This document shows positions 20,152 to 27,857 of a stretch of 64,000 nucleotides of DNA, piece by piece. A program made the translations under genes and the position numbers. The DNA is taken from the NCBI RefSeq assembly GCF_900021155.1, contig NZ_FCNT01000012.1:124001-188000 (forward strand), in the 5' to 3' direction. The notes under the pieces are model-generated. The model saw only the letters and a list, made by a program, of their open reading frames with translations, did not search any database and was not told the DNA's origin. How positions within the stretch are numbered: position 1 is the stretch's first letter; each line of letters starts with the position of its first letter. The DNA is from Alistipes sp. CHKCI003 (GTDB lineage: Bacteria > Bacteroidota > Bacteroidia > Bacteroidales > Rikenellaceae).

Positions 20152-21149
20152 TATTTCAAACGAAGTTCAGCAAAACGATTGAGGCTCATCTCATACTTAT
20201 AGTCCTCGAACAGTTTACGACAATCATACTGCGGTTCATACCCGAGCTCATGTTTTGCATTGTCGATATTCATCAGAAAACCTCCGCCACAAACTTTTTC
20301 CGGTCGATAGACGATTTGTGAAGGGTGATCCTTAGGTGAGAATACATCAATAATCGTCCGTATCTGCTCTTCAATAGTAACAGGGATTCCGGTTCCCACA
20401 TTGTAAAAGCCCATCTCCCGATCCACCTCGGCTGCTTTGCATAGCATCTGGCTGAAGTCGTAGACGTGTACCATATCTTTGGCATAATGCGGATCACCCC
20501 ATATTTCAATCGGACTCCCGTCCATCGCCTTTTCAATCATCTGATAAACAGGTCGTTTCGTCTTAACGCCATTGGGATAATAATATGGATAAGGACTATA
20601 AGAGTAGATCGTAGGTAATCTGAAGATGAATTTTTTCAACCCGTATTCCTGTCGATAATGCTCCATCAATTCCAACATTGTATTCTTTGCAATCACATAA
20701 ACGGCGTGATCTCCGACATAGCTGAAGTTAGGCTTGGCATCCGCCTTCAACACGATGTCGTGAGGATAAGAGGAGACATCGAAAACTGTTTGGGTATAAA
20801 TAATCCGATCGACATGATATTTACGACAAAATTCCAAAACATTATATCCTCCGACCACAATGGAATCGATATATTTTTTAGGTTGATAGGTATCCATATA
20901 CGACGGGATCTGAGCAGAAAGGAGCATCACCGCATGAATATTATCCGTTGGCAGTTTATCAAAATCAGCCTCGCAGGTCAAATCCACAGCATGATATTCC
21001 ACACCCATTTTATCGAAAAAATCGGTTTTGCGTCGTCCCGATGCAATGATGTCGTATTTGCTGCGGGGAAAATAGTCCAATGCATACTTCAATAAATAGG
21101 AACCCACATTTCCTGTTGCACCGAAAATTATAATTTTCTTTTTCATCAT
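20151..21149 (-). CDS. NAD-dependent epimerase/dehydratase (extended SDR)
   Basis: The 332-residue product has the cofactor motif GATGNVGSYLLKYA (about 9-22) and an active-site YVIAK (YxxxK) within DHAVYVIAKNTMLE. FRLPTIYSYSPYPYYYPNG is a substrate-loop region, and VGTGIPVTIEEQIRTIIDVF is typical of nucleotide-sugar enzymes. It is likely a 4-epimerase, 4,6-dehydratase or reductase step for a capsule sugar. It is tightly linked to the aminotransferase-like gene upstream (1 base apart). Confidence 0.88.
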   Translation of the reverse strand: MMKKKIIIFGATGNVGSYLLKYALDYFPRSKYDIIASGRRKTDFFDKMGVEYHAVDLTCEADFDKLPTDNIHAVMLLSAQIPSYMDTYQPKKYIDSIVVGGYNVLEFCRKYHVDRIIYTQTVFDVSSYPHDIVLKADAKPNFSYVGDHAVYVIAKNTMLELMEHYRQEYGLKKFIFRLPTIYSYSPYPYYYPNGVKTKRPVYQMIEKAMDGSPIEIWGDPHYAKDMVHVYDFSQMLCKAAEVDREMGFYNVGTGIPVTIEEQIRTIIDVFSPKDHPSQIVYRPEKVCGGGFLMNIDNAKHELGYEPQYDCRKLFEDYKYEMSLNRFAELRLK

Positions 21150-21150
21150 A

Positions 21151-22107
21151 TTATTTTTTTATACATTCGATAATAGTTTGCATATCTGTTTCATCATATC
21201 GTTGGTCTACAGGCAACGGACAAAGATCGCACGCAAGCTCATGCTCAAATGCCAACTCTCCGTTCAGCCAATCCGTTACATTTCTCCAAAAGCGAGGAAC
21301 ATAGATCCGCTGCCCGATCAATCGTTGCCTCAGTTCCGGTCTCCTACTGAGAAAAGGGTAACACATCGGAACATCCCGCGTATCATCCATATCGATCTTC
21401 AATTCGTTGGTCGCTTGTAACGCTTCATGAAGACAACGATAATTCGAACGCCTACTCTTTGCAATTCGATTATAGTCCAACGATCGCAAAATACGATCGC
21501 TTAATAGAGACATCCGGTGAATATCCAAATTTGAAAATTCAGCCTCGCATGCTGTGAATTCACTATAATGCTGTTCTGCAGAGTGTGTCAATCGTCCTGT
21601 CAAATATGAAATATGAGATTGCGGATCAAACAGGGGATAATCCGTCATCGGAATTGGAAAACAGTTCGTATAGAGATAAGCTCCGTCGGGTACACCGAGA
21701 AACTTTCGTGCAGAATAGAATGTGTCTGCCCCATCAATCGGCTTTGCAAAGAAAGCCTGAGAGTTATCGACAATCAAATTTCGGAAACGACGAGCAAGTA
21801 ACTCCGCCGTTTTTTGTTTCAATCCCCAATAATTCGTATAAAGAAAAACCTCATCTTCCTCAATCGCTCTATCGAAAACAGGCTCAAAGTTTTTATCTAT
21901 ATGATAAAATTCATAAGAAATACCCAATTTCAAAATTGGCTCAAGAATAGCGTCGCAAGTATAAAAAGGAACATATATCTTATTATAACACTTTGCACGC
22001 AGCACATATTCTAAACATTGACGTGCCGTACTCAGTTTCAATGCCGTTTCATGATATTGAACCCCTTCACGGAATTCGAGCTCAAAATAGCCACCGATCG
22101 ACTTCAT
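21151..22107 (-). CDS. Divergent PLP-dependent aminotransferase-like protein (DegT-like fold)
   Basis: The 318-residue product is shorter than DegT/DnrJ enzymes (about 370) and diverged, but it keeps their order of elements. TARQCLEYVLRAKCYNKIYVPFYTCDAIL is the substrate and phosphate region, LIVDNSQAFF has the cofactor-contacting Asp, and YSARKFLGVPDGAYLYTN carries the probable Schiff-base Lys. It may transfer an amino group to a keto-sugar, or act as a sugar dehydrase-like PLP enzyme. It overlaps the wbqC-like stop by four bases. It is the first gene of the AT-rich part of the operon. Confidence 0.7.
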   Translation of the reverse strand: MKSIGGYFELEFREGVQYHETALKLSTARQCLEYVLRAKCYNKIYVPFYTCDAILEPILKLGISYEFYHIDKNFEPVFDRAIEEDEVFLYTNYWGLKQKTAELLARRFRNLIVDNSQAFFAKPIDGADTFYSARKFLGVPDGAYLYTNCFPIPMTDYPLFDPQSHISYLTGRLTHSAEQHYSEFTACEAEFSNLDIHRMSLLSDRILRSLDYNRIAKSRRSNYRCLHEALQATNELKIDMDDTRDVPMCYPFLSRRPELRQRLIGQRIYVPRFWRNVTDWLNGELAFEHELACDLCPLPVDQRYDETDMQTIIECIKK

Positions 22108-22796
22108 AACAACGCATAAGCATTCAACAAATCGTTCGTCTCCCGCACCGAGTTGTTCATCAGCACGTCGAGTATCGACAAGGCGGGTACGAACTCATGC
22201 GTCTTGAGCTGCGGATAGGGCAGCAGACAGCTCGACAGAAATTTCAGTTCGATACCGTTCGCCGCAAAAGTCTCCGCATCGTAGAGTTCGCGGCCGCCGA
22301 CGGCGTTGTAATAGGTATCGGCCCGAAGCAACCGGCAGATGTGGATCACCTTGTCCTGCCCGCACAGCGAATTGTCCTTTTCCAGCTCCGAGGAGACGAC
22401 GAACTGCGTGTCGAATCCGAGATAGGAGGCGAGCTCGTGAAAACTGTTGGCAATGAACCGCGCAAGATTCCTGTCCCCGAATCCGGCGATCCGCTCCAAC
22501 ACGGGCATGAACGCCCCGAAACAAGGGGCTTTGGAATAGTTCATGCGCACGGTCCGCAGAAACTTCGAGAAGTCGTCCTTGATCCGTATCTCGTTGATTT
22601 TCTTGTTGGGGCTGGCGCCTTCCAAAGCGATCGTAAAAAGCTGTTTTCGACCGTTGACAAGCAAATTGTTGCGGTTGATCCATCCTCCCTTGATGTAATT
22701 CACATCGTCGTAAATCACATACCGATCCACCGCTTTCATCAACTGAAAGTAACCGATATACGGCAGGAAGTAGGGTTGCATGATACCGAGGATCAT
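22104..22796 (-). CDS. WbqC-family protein
   Basis: The 230-residue product begins MILGIMQPYFLPYIGYFQLM and continues YVIYDDVNYIKGGWINRNN, the hallmark of the WbqC family found in O-antigen and capsule clusters. Such proteins are thought to act in amino-sugar modification, with a possible thioester or acyl-carrier role, but the reaction is not established. GC content is like the chromosome, in contrast to the genes just downstream. The five-base gap from the DegT gene upstream suggests coupling. Confidence 0.9.
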   Translation of the reverse strand: MILGIMQPYFLPYIGYFQLMKAVDRYVIYDDVNYIKGGWINRNNLLVNGRKQLFTIALEGASPNKKINEIRIKDDFSKFLRTVRMNYSKAPCFGAFMPVLERIAGFGDRNLARFIANSFHELASYLGFDTQFVVSSELEKDNSLCGQDKVIHICRLLRADTYYNAVGGRELYDAETFAANGIELKFLSSCLLPYPQLKTHEFVPALSILDVLMNNSVRETNDLLNAYALL

Positions 22797-22800
22797 CTCT

Positions 22801-23910
22801 TCAGCGGATTAAGTTCAACACACGCTCCACATCCCGCTCGCTCAACTCGTGATGCAGCGGCAGGCAGATCACCTCGTCGGCCATCTTCGTGGCGACGGGC
22901 AGATTCGAAGCCGCGGCCGACGGCAGACTCCGGTAGGTCGAAAAGGTGCTGATGAGCGGATAGAAATAGCGCCGTCCGAGCACGCCCGCCTCCTTCATCC
23001 GAAAATAGAGCTCGTCGCGCGTCGTGCCGTACCTCTCCGCATCGACGAAGATCGGGAAATAGGAGTAGTTGTGGCGCACGCGGGGCACGTCGTCGAAAAA
23101 CGTGATGCCGGGCACGCCGCGCAACGCGCTGCGATAGCGGACGGCGACTTTGCGGCGGGCTTCGATGGCTTCGTCGACGTAGCGGAGGTTGAGCAGTCCG
23201 TAGGCGGCCCGCACTTCGTCCATCTTCGAATTGATCCCGGGCGCCACGACCTCGGTCTCGCCGGCGAATCCGAAGTTCTTGAGGTAGTCGATCCGCTGTT
23301 TGGTCCGGGCGTCGTGGCAGACGAGCGCCCCGCCTTCGACCGTATTGTAGGTCTTGGTCGCATGGAAACTCAGCGTACTGATGTCGCCGGCCTTCAGCAC
23401 GGACTCGCCGCCGACCCGTACGCCGAACGCATGAGCCGCATCGTAGATCACCTTCAGTCCGTATTTGTCGGCAATCTGCCGGATACGCTCCGTGTCGCAC
23501 GGGTTGCCGTAGACATGCACCGGCAAGATGGCCGTCGTCTGCGGCGTGATGGCCGCCTCGATCCGGTCGGGATCGAGGTTGCCCGTCCGCGGATCGACGT
23601 CGACGAATACGGGGCGGATGCCGTTCCACCACAGCGAATGGGTCGTGGCGACGAAACTGTAAGGCGTCGTAATCACTTCGCCCGTGATGCGCAGCGCTTG
23701 CAAGGCCGTAATCAGAGGCAGCGTCCCGTTGGTGAAAAGACTGATATGCTCCACGCCCAGATAGGTGCAGAGCGCCCTCTCCAGCTCCCGATGGTAGTGC
23801 CCGTTGTTGGTGATCCATTTACGGTCCCAGATGTCGCGCAACAGGGAGTCGAATTCCTCGATCGGCGGCAGCAGGGGAGAAGTTACCGTAATCGGTTTCG
23901 AATTGTCCAT
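22801..23910 (-). CDS. DegT/DnrJ/EryC1/StrS aminotransferase
   Basis: The 369-residue product is a full-length sugar aminotransferase. It shows FTNGTLPLITALQAL, the PYSFVATTHSLWWNGIRPVFVD region, YDAAHAFGVR with the PLP-contacting Asp, and SFHATKTYNTVEGGALV with the Schiff-base lysine. It likely aminates a 3- or 4-keto nucleotide sugar, whose acylation could then be carried out by the adjacent acetyltransferase. GC-rich, host-like composition. Confidence 0.94.
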   Translation of the reverse strand: MDNSKPITVTSPLLPPIEEFDSLLRDIWDRKWITNNGHYHRELERALCTYLGVEHISLFTNGTLPLITALQALRITGEVITTPYSFVATTHSLWWNGIRPVFVDVDPRTGNLDPDRIEAAITPQTTAILPVHVYGNPCDTERIRQIADKYGLKVIYDAAHAFGVRVGGESVLKAGDISTLSFHATKTYNTVEGGALVCHDARTKQRIDYLKNFGFAGETEVVAPGINSKMDEVRAAYGLLNLRYVDEAIEARRKVAVRYRSALRGVPGITFFDDVPRVRHNYSYFPIFVDAERYGTTRDELYFRMKEAGVLGRRYFYPLISTFSTYRSLPSAAASNLPVATKMADEVICLPLHHELSERDVERVLNLIR

Positions 23911-23922
23911 ATGTGATAATTG

Positions 23923-24606
23923 TTAAAACAAGGCTTCGCGGGTCCAATGCACCTCGCTCCGAACGACCCGTGCGGGAGCTCCCGCAGCCAGCGCATGCGG
24001 AGGCACGTCCTTCGTAATCACGGATTGATAGCCGATGACCGCGCCGTCGCCGACCTCCACCCCCTTCATCACGGTCGCTTTCGCACAAATCCACACATGA
24101 TTGCCGATGTGCACGGAAGCCGCCGGATTCAAGCGACGGTTTTCCCGGTCGAACATCGGATGGGAATCGCTCGTCCGGATGGTGATATTGTTCGAAAGCA
24201 TGCAATCTTCGCCGATCACGACTTCCGTATCATGCTCTTGAACGCACAGGTGTGCGGATACCACACTGGTTCCCGCACCGATCTCGATCCTGCCGTTCTC
24301 TCCTTCGAGCCAAAAGCTCCCGCCCGCACAACTGCTCCCTTCGCCGAGGCGGATCGTATGATTGTTCCCACGGATGTAAAACAGGGTATTGCTGATCTGC
24401 GCGCCGCTTCCGACGAAGATCGTATTGCCGTTGCCTGCAATATCCTTTTTCACGCGGTAAAAAATTCCCCCCCCCTCGAAAATAATACGGTTGTCCTTGC
24501 CGCGTACCGGACAAAGCGCAAAATACATTCGGCGCAGCGACTGCACGGCGCTGAACAGAAAATTCGATTTTCGGGCGATCGCACCGATTTTCTTTTTAAG
24601 ATTCAT
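23923..24606 (-). CDS. Left-handed beta-helix (hexapeptide repeat) acyltransferase
   Basis: The 227-residue product has the hexapeptide-repeat pattern through residues about 60-205 (for example GNTIFVGSGAQISNTLFYI, GAGTSVVSAHLCV, IGNHVWICAKATVMKGVEVGDGAVIGYQSVITKDVPPHALAAGAPARVVR). The end is the classic CoA-binding coil of galactoside/maltose-acetyltransferase-like enzymes. It probably O- or N-acetylates a capsule sugar. The N-terminus is basic without a signal peptide. Confidence 0.9.
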   Translation of the reverse strand: MNLKKKIGAIARKSNFLFSAVQSLRRMYFALCPVRGKDNRIIFEGGGIFYRVKKDIAGNGNTIFVGSGAQISNTLFYIRGNNHTIRLGEGSSCAGGSFWLEGENGRIEIGAGTSVVSAHLCVQEHDTEVVIGEDCMLSNNITIRTSDSHPMFDRENRRLNPAASVHIGNHVWICAKATVMKGVEVGDGAVIGYQSVITKDVPPHALAAGAPARVVRSEVHWTREALF

Positions 24607-24643
24607 AGAAAAAAAGATTGGTTCCGGTCCGGCTGCCGGATTC

Positions 24644-26071
24644 TTATTTGCGGCGGAACAGCAGCCACAGCTCCTTCAGGTCGTCCGACCCGGTCAGAAA
24701 TGCCGTCAGGCCGTAAACGAAGGCCCCGCCGAGCGTCCCGGCGAACAGTTTCGCCGCGTCCGAATCGAAGCACCGCGCGATGCCGCAGACGGCCGCGCCC
24801 ATGACGGCCACCTGACCGAGCGTCGGCAGCAGATCGCGCATCTGCCTGAGAAACCCCATGCCGATCAGCTTTCCGGTGTAGTACGTGTTGATGAACAAAC
24901 CCACGTAGGAGGAGACGACCGACCCCCAGCACATCGCTTTCACCCCCAGAGGGATCGTTACGCACAGGATGCAGATTCCGATCGCCTTCTTGATGATTTC
25001 GAGGCGCAGGAACAGATCGGAACGTCCCTTGACCTGCAACAGATTGAGGTTGATCGCATGGATCGGATACCACATGCAGCTCAGACACAGGATGCTGAGC
25101 AGCCCGGCCGCAGGCAACCACGAATCGTTGAGCAGCACGGCGACCACCGGTTCGGCGAGTACGGACAACCCGATCATCAGCGGAAATACGACGAATGCCG
25201 ACAGCCGCAGGAATTTGCGATAGATCGTGCGCAGCCGGTCGTCCTCCTGTTGGATCGTACTCAGCACGGGAAAAGTTACGCGCTGCATGATGCCCGTGAG
25301 GTTGGCGCTCGGAAACTGTGCGAATTGGTCGGCCCTCGTATAGTAACCGAGCTCCGCAGCGGCGAAGCGTTTGCCGATCACGAGCGTATAGATATTTTTA
25401 TAAACGGTGTCGATCAGTCCGGAGACCATCAGTTTGGAACCGAATGCGAACAGCTGTCGGAACGAGGCGCCGGAAAAGACCCTCAGCGGACGCCAGCGCA
25501 CGAACAGCCACAGCAGCACCGTATTGAGACCGACGTTGGAGACATTGTAAAGTACGATGGCCCACACGCCCCAGCCGGCATAGGCGGCGGCGATGCCGGC
25601 CGTGCCGGAGACGACCGTCGCAAGTATCGAGGCTTTGGCCTGCGTGCGGAAGTCGATCCGCACACACAGAATGGCCCGCGGCACGACCGCCAGTGAATTG
25701 AGAAACAGCGTCAGGGCGACGACCCGCGTAACCTCCGTAAGCTGGGGCTGGCGGTAGAACCATGCGATGGCGGGTGCCGCGGCGAACATCGCCAAGTAAA
25801 GCAGAATACCGACCGCAATGTTGAAATAGAAAACCGTGGAGTAGTCCGTCTGCGTGCGGTCGGTCTTCCGGATGAGCGCCGACGAGAAACCGCTGTCCAC
25901 GAGCGACTGCGAGATCGCCAGAAAAATCGCCAGCATACCAACCATGCCGTAGTCGGTCGGTGTCAGGATGCGTGCCATGACCACGAGGATCAGGAATTGG
26001 ATTCCCTGCACCGAAAAACGCTCGACTCCGCTCCAGATCGTGCCGCGGACAGTTTGCTGTTTGAGCGACAT
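24644..26071 (-). CDS. Polysaccharide flippase (Wzx/WzxC-like, MOP superfamily)
   Basis: The 475-residue product is highly hydrophobic with about 12-14 predicted membrane helices. It starts MSLKQQTVRGTIWSGVERFSV, then ARILTPTDYGMVGMLAIF and DSGFSSALIRK, which are typical of the WzxC/polysaccharide-synthesis exporter family. It would flip the undecaprenyl-linked repeat unit to the periplasm. It follows upxZ by 17 bases, so it is the first structural gene of the locus. Confidence 0.92.
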   Translation of the reverse strand: MSLKQQTVRGTIWSGVERFSVQGIQFLILVVMARILTPTDYGMVGMLAIFLAISQSLVDSGFSSALIRKTDRTQTDYSTVFYFNIAVGILLYLAMFAAAPAIAWFYRQPQLTEVTRVVALTLFLNSLAVVPRAILCVRIDFRTQAKASILATVVSGTAGIAAAYAGWGVWAIVLYNVSNVGLNTVLLWLFVRWRPLRVFSGASFRQLFAFGSKLMVSGLIDTVYKNIYTLVIGKRFAAAELGYYTRADQFAQFPSANLTGIMQRVTFPVLSTIQQEDDRLRTIYRKFLRLSAFVVFPLMIGLSVLAEPVVAVLLNDSWLPAAGLLSILCLSCMWYPIHAINLNLLQVKGRSDLFLRLEIIKKAIGICILCVTIPLGVKAMCWGSVVSSYVGLFINTYYTGKLIGMGFLRQMRDLLPTLGQVAVMGAAVCGIARCFDSDAAKLFAGTLGGAFVYGLTAFLTGSDDLKELWLLFRRK

Positions 26072-26088
26072 AGGTATCTACCGGAGGG

Positions 26089-26550
26089 TCAGATCTTTTC
26101 GCAAACGGGATACTGCATGAGTTCACACAGCGTTTCCCGGATTTCGGTCTCCTCGGCGGAGAGGGGGCGCCCCTCCCAACTGCGGAAGACGGACAGCGCC
26201 TCTGCGGCCAGCCTTTCGTCGAACACCTCGCCGTAGGCGAAGGTCAGCAGCCGGCACTTGAGCAGCGAAGCCGGCAGCTTCGGCAGCACCCGTTCGATAC
26301 GGTCGAGCACCGCCTGTTTCCGGCATGTTTCGGCACCGTCGTCGCAGACCGATGCGCAACAGCCCATCAGCAGGGCAAGGCACAACGCACCTTCCGTCTC
26401 CGGCGTCGAACCGCGCCGGACGATCAACTCGTCGGACAGTTCGGACACGCGCCGTTGCAGAGCGGTCAGATCGTCGTCGAAATACGCCTGCGAAAAATCC
26501 GGGTACAGCAACCGGTGGGCCGCATCGTACAATTCTTTACACTTATCCAT
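26089..26550 (-). CDS. upxZ: UpxZ-family transcription regulator of capsule loci
   Basis: In Bacteroides fragilis, UpxZ proteins are encoded right after UpxY and inhibit the UpxY antiterminators of other capsule loci, so that one locus dominates. The 153-residue product shows what I recall as the family pattern: AAHRLLYPDFSQAYF at the start, TEGALCLALLMGCCASVCDDG, and LPASLLKCRLLTFAYGEVFDERLAAEAL, followed by SWEGRPLSAEETEIRETLCEL. Size and position (second gene, 9 bases after upxY) fit exactly. Confidence 0.85.
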   Translation of the reverse strand: MDKCKELYDAAHRLLYPDFSQAYFDDDLTALQRRVSELSDELIVRRGSTPETEGALCLALLMGCCASVCDDGAETCRKQAVLDRIERVLPKLPASLLKCRLLTFAYGEVFDERLAAEALSVFRSWEGRPLSAEETEIRETLCELMQYPVCEKI

Positions 26551-26559
26551 AGTTAGCCT

Positions 26560-27099
26560 CTATTCCTTCCTGACTCTCAAGTAACTGCGCGGAATGCGCA
26601 CCGTGGCCGACAAAATCTGCGGGATACGGATCCGCACATGGGTACGGTTTCCCTCACCGACCAGCTCGCCCTCCACGCCGCAAAGCTCCCCTTTGACGAC
26701 CAATACCTTGCAACCCACGGCGAGCGGACACTCGCCGATAGCGACCTGCTGCTGCATCACACGCATCACGAGCATGAAATCCTCCATCTGCTTGTCGGGC
26801 ACCACGAGCATCGAGCGCGTGTGGAGGTCCCGGACGTAATAGAGCGGTATGCCGTAGTCGTTGGCGGCGGCGCATGCCTCGGCTTTGGCCGCGTGCACGA
26901 AGATCAGATTGCGGATCACGGGCACCTCCACCTGCATGCGACGGTTGCGCAATTCACGGATTACCGGGCGGGTCGGGATATAACATTCGATGCCGAATTT
27001 CTGCAAGGCGTTGCGTACGGCGAACTCCTGACAGTGTTTGACCCGCGCAGCAAACCAAAAACGCTGCTGCTCAGCGGAAAAAGTTACCGGAAAATTCAT
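26560..27099 (-). CDS. upxY: UpxY-family transcription antiterminator (NusG paralogue)
   Basis: UpxY proteins prevent premature termination in the long leader of their own capsule operon. From ATG 27099 the product is 179 residues. An N-terminal NGN domain has FWFAARVKHCQEFAVRNALQKFGIECYIPTR and VEVPVIRNLIFVHA. A C-terminal KOW-like segment has CPLAVGCKVLVVKGELCGVEGELV. An upstream in-frame ATG at 27234 is excluded because the -7 element (27,222-27,229) would place transcription start downstream of it. Homology begins just after 27,099. This leaves a leader of roughly 115 bases. Confidence 0.9.
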   Translation of the reverse strand: MNFPVTFSAEQQRFWFAARVKHCQEFAVRNALQKFGIECYIPTRPVIRELRNRRMQVEVPVIRNLIFVHAAKAEACAAANDYGIPLYYVRDLHTRSMLVVPDKQMEDFMLVMRVMQQQVAIGECPLAVGCKVLVVKGELCGVEGELVGEGNRTHVRIRIPQILSATVRIPRSYLRVRKE

Positions 27100-27221
27100 C
27101 GGGGAGAAGAAGGGAATGCACCGTTCCGGGTGCGCTTCGCGGTTTGGAACCGACATCGCTGCACGGCCAAACCGATCATCTGCAACGGGTTCCGAATCAT
27201 ACGGGAGACCGTTTGCGGGTG

Positions 27222-27229
27222 CAAATATA
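27222..27229 (-). promoter_or_regulatory. -7 element of the polysaccharide operon
   Basis: TATATTTG on the minus strand fits TAnnTTTG about 120 bases before the upxY ATG. No flanking inverted repeats of the kind that make B. fragilis capsule promoters invertible were seen, so this promoter looks fixed. Confidence 0.6.
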
Positions 27230-27234
27230 ATCAA

Positions 27235-27654
27235 AAAAAGATCATCCGAGCATGCGACACGCTCTTTTTACCGGATTCGAACGACCGGGCGGATGCCTTT
27301 CGCGTAAAACGGACCGCGCGGAATCAGGATTCGCACCGCCTCTGGCAGCGAATCGCCGGGCGCGGGATTCGCTCGGCGACGGCGCGTATCCGGGCAGGAC
27401 CGGGCGGAATCCTACTTCGCCTCCGGAGCGTGCGCCCGGTCATGCGGTTCGCCGCGCCCGACGGTCGACGGCGCCCGCTGCGTCAAGCACCTCCTGTCGG
27501 CTGCGGAGACATACCGACCGGACCGCCGGCAACGCGGCCGACGGGCGCATCGGGACATTGCCGTGCAAACGGAACGATCGGCCTCCCGTATGGAGGGAAG
27601 GTAGGGGAGCCGACCGCACCCCGCAGGCAGGGCATCGAAGCATAAAATAAAGAA
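27235..27654. other. GC-rich gene-free interval upstream of upxY
   Basis: No supported gene occupies this 420-base stretch. Open frames are short, arginine- and proline-rich and unlike any family I know. The interval separates the capsule promoter from the pgm side and ends at the first copy of the palindromic repeat. Confidence 0.45.
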
Positions 27655-27757
27655 GCTGTCTAACAAGTTTCAGACACCCCTTTCCCATTTCGTACTGCTA
27701 TTCGGGAACTTTTCCCAATACGCAATTCTCAGAGGGTTAAAAAACTTGTTAGACAGC
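27655..27757 (+). repeat. Palindromic interspersed repeat, copy 1
   Basis: This 103-base element has perfect 16-base terminal inverted repeats: GCTGTCTAACAAGTTT at 27,655-27,670 and its complement at 27,742-27,757. The core (TTCGTACTGCTATTCG ... AATACGCAATTCTCAGAG) is almost identical to copy 2 at 31,266-31,372. A small internal hairpin (ATTCGGGAA / TTCCCAAT) is present. It could be a MITE-like or REP-like element. It also lies downstream of pgm, where the hairpin plus a T-run on the minus strand could terminate transcription. Confidence 0.85.
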
Positions 27758-27857
27758 CTCGCCGACTTACCTCGGAAAGGGAGAGGGGAGGGCGACGAAC
27801 GGCTTCCGGCCCTTCGGCCCCCCCCGTCGCCGCACACGCTTCTCCTGCGACTTCGGA

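Noticed and set aside
24230-24514. Small minus-strand frames inside the acetyltransferase gene
   Set aside because: They are out-of-frame shadows of the hexapeptide-repeat protein.
27222-27654. Invertible capsule promoter of the B. fragilis type
   Set aside because: No pair of inverted repeats flanking the upxY promoter and no site-specific recombinase gene was found nearby.
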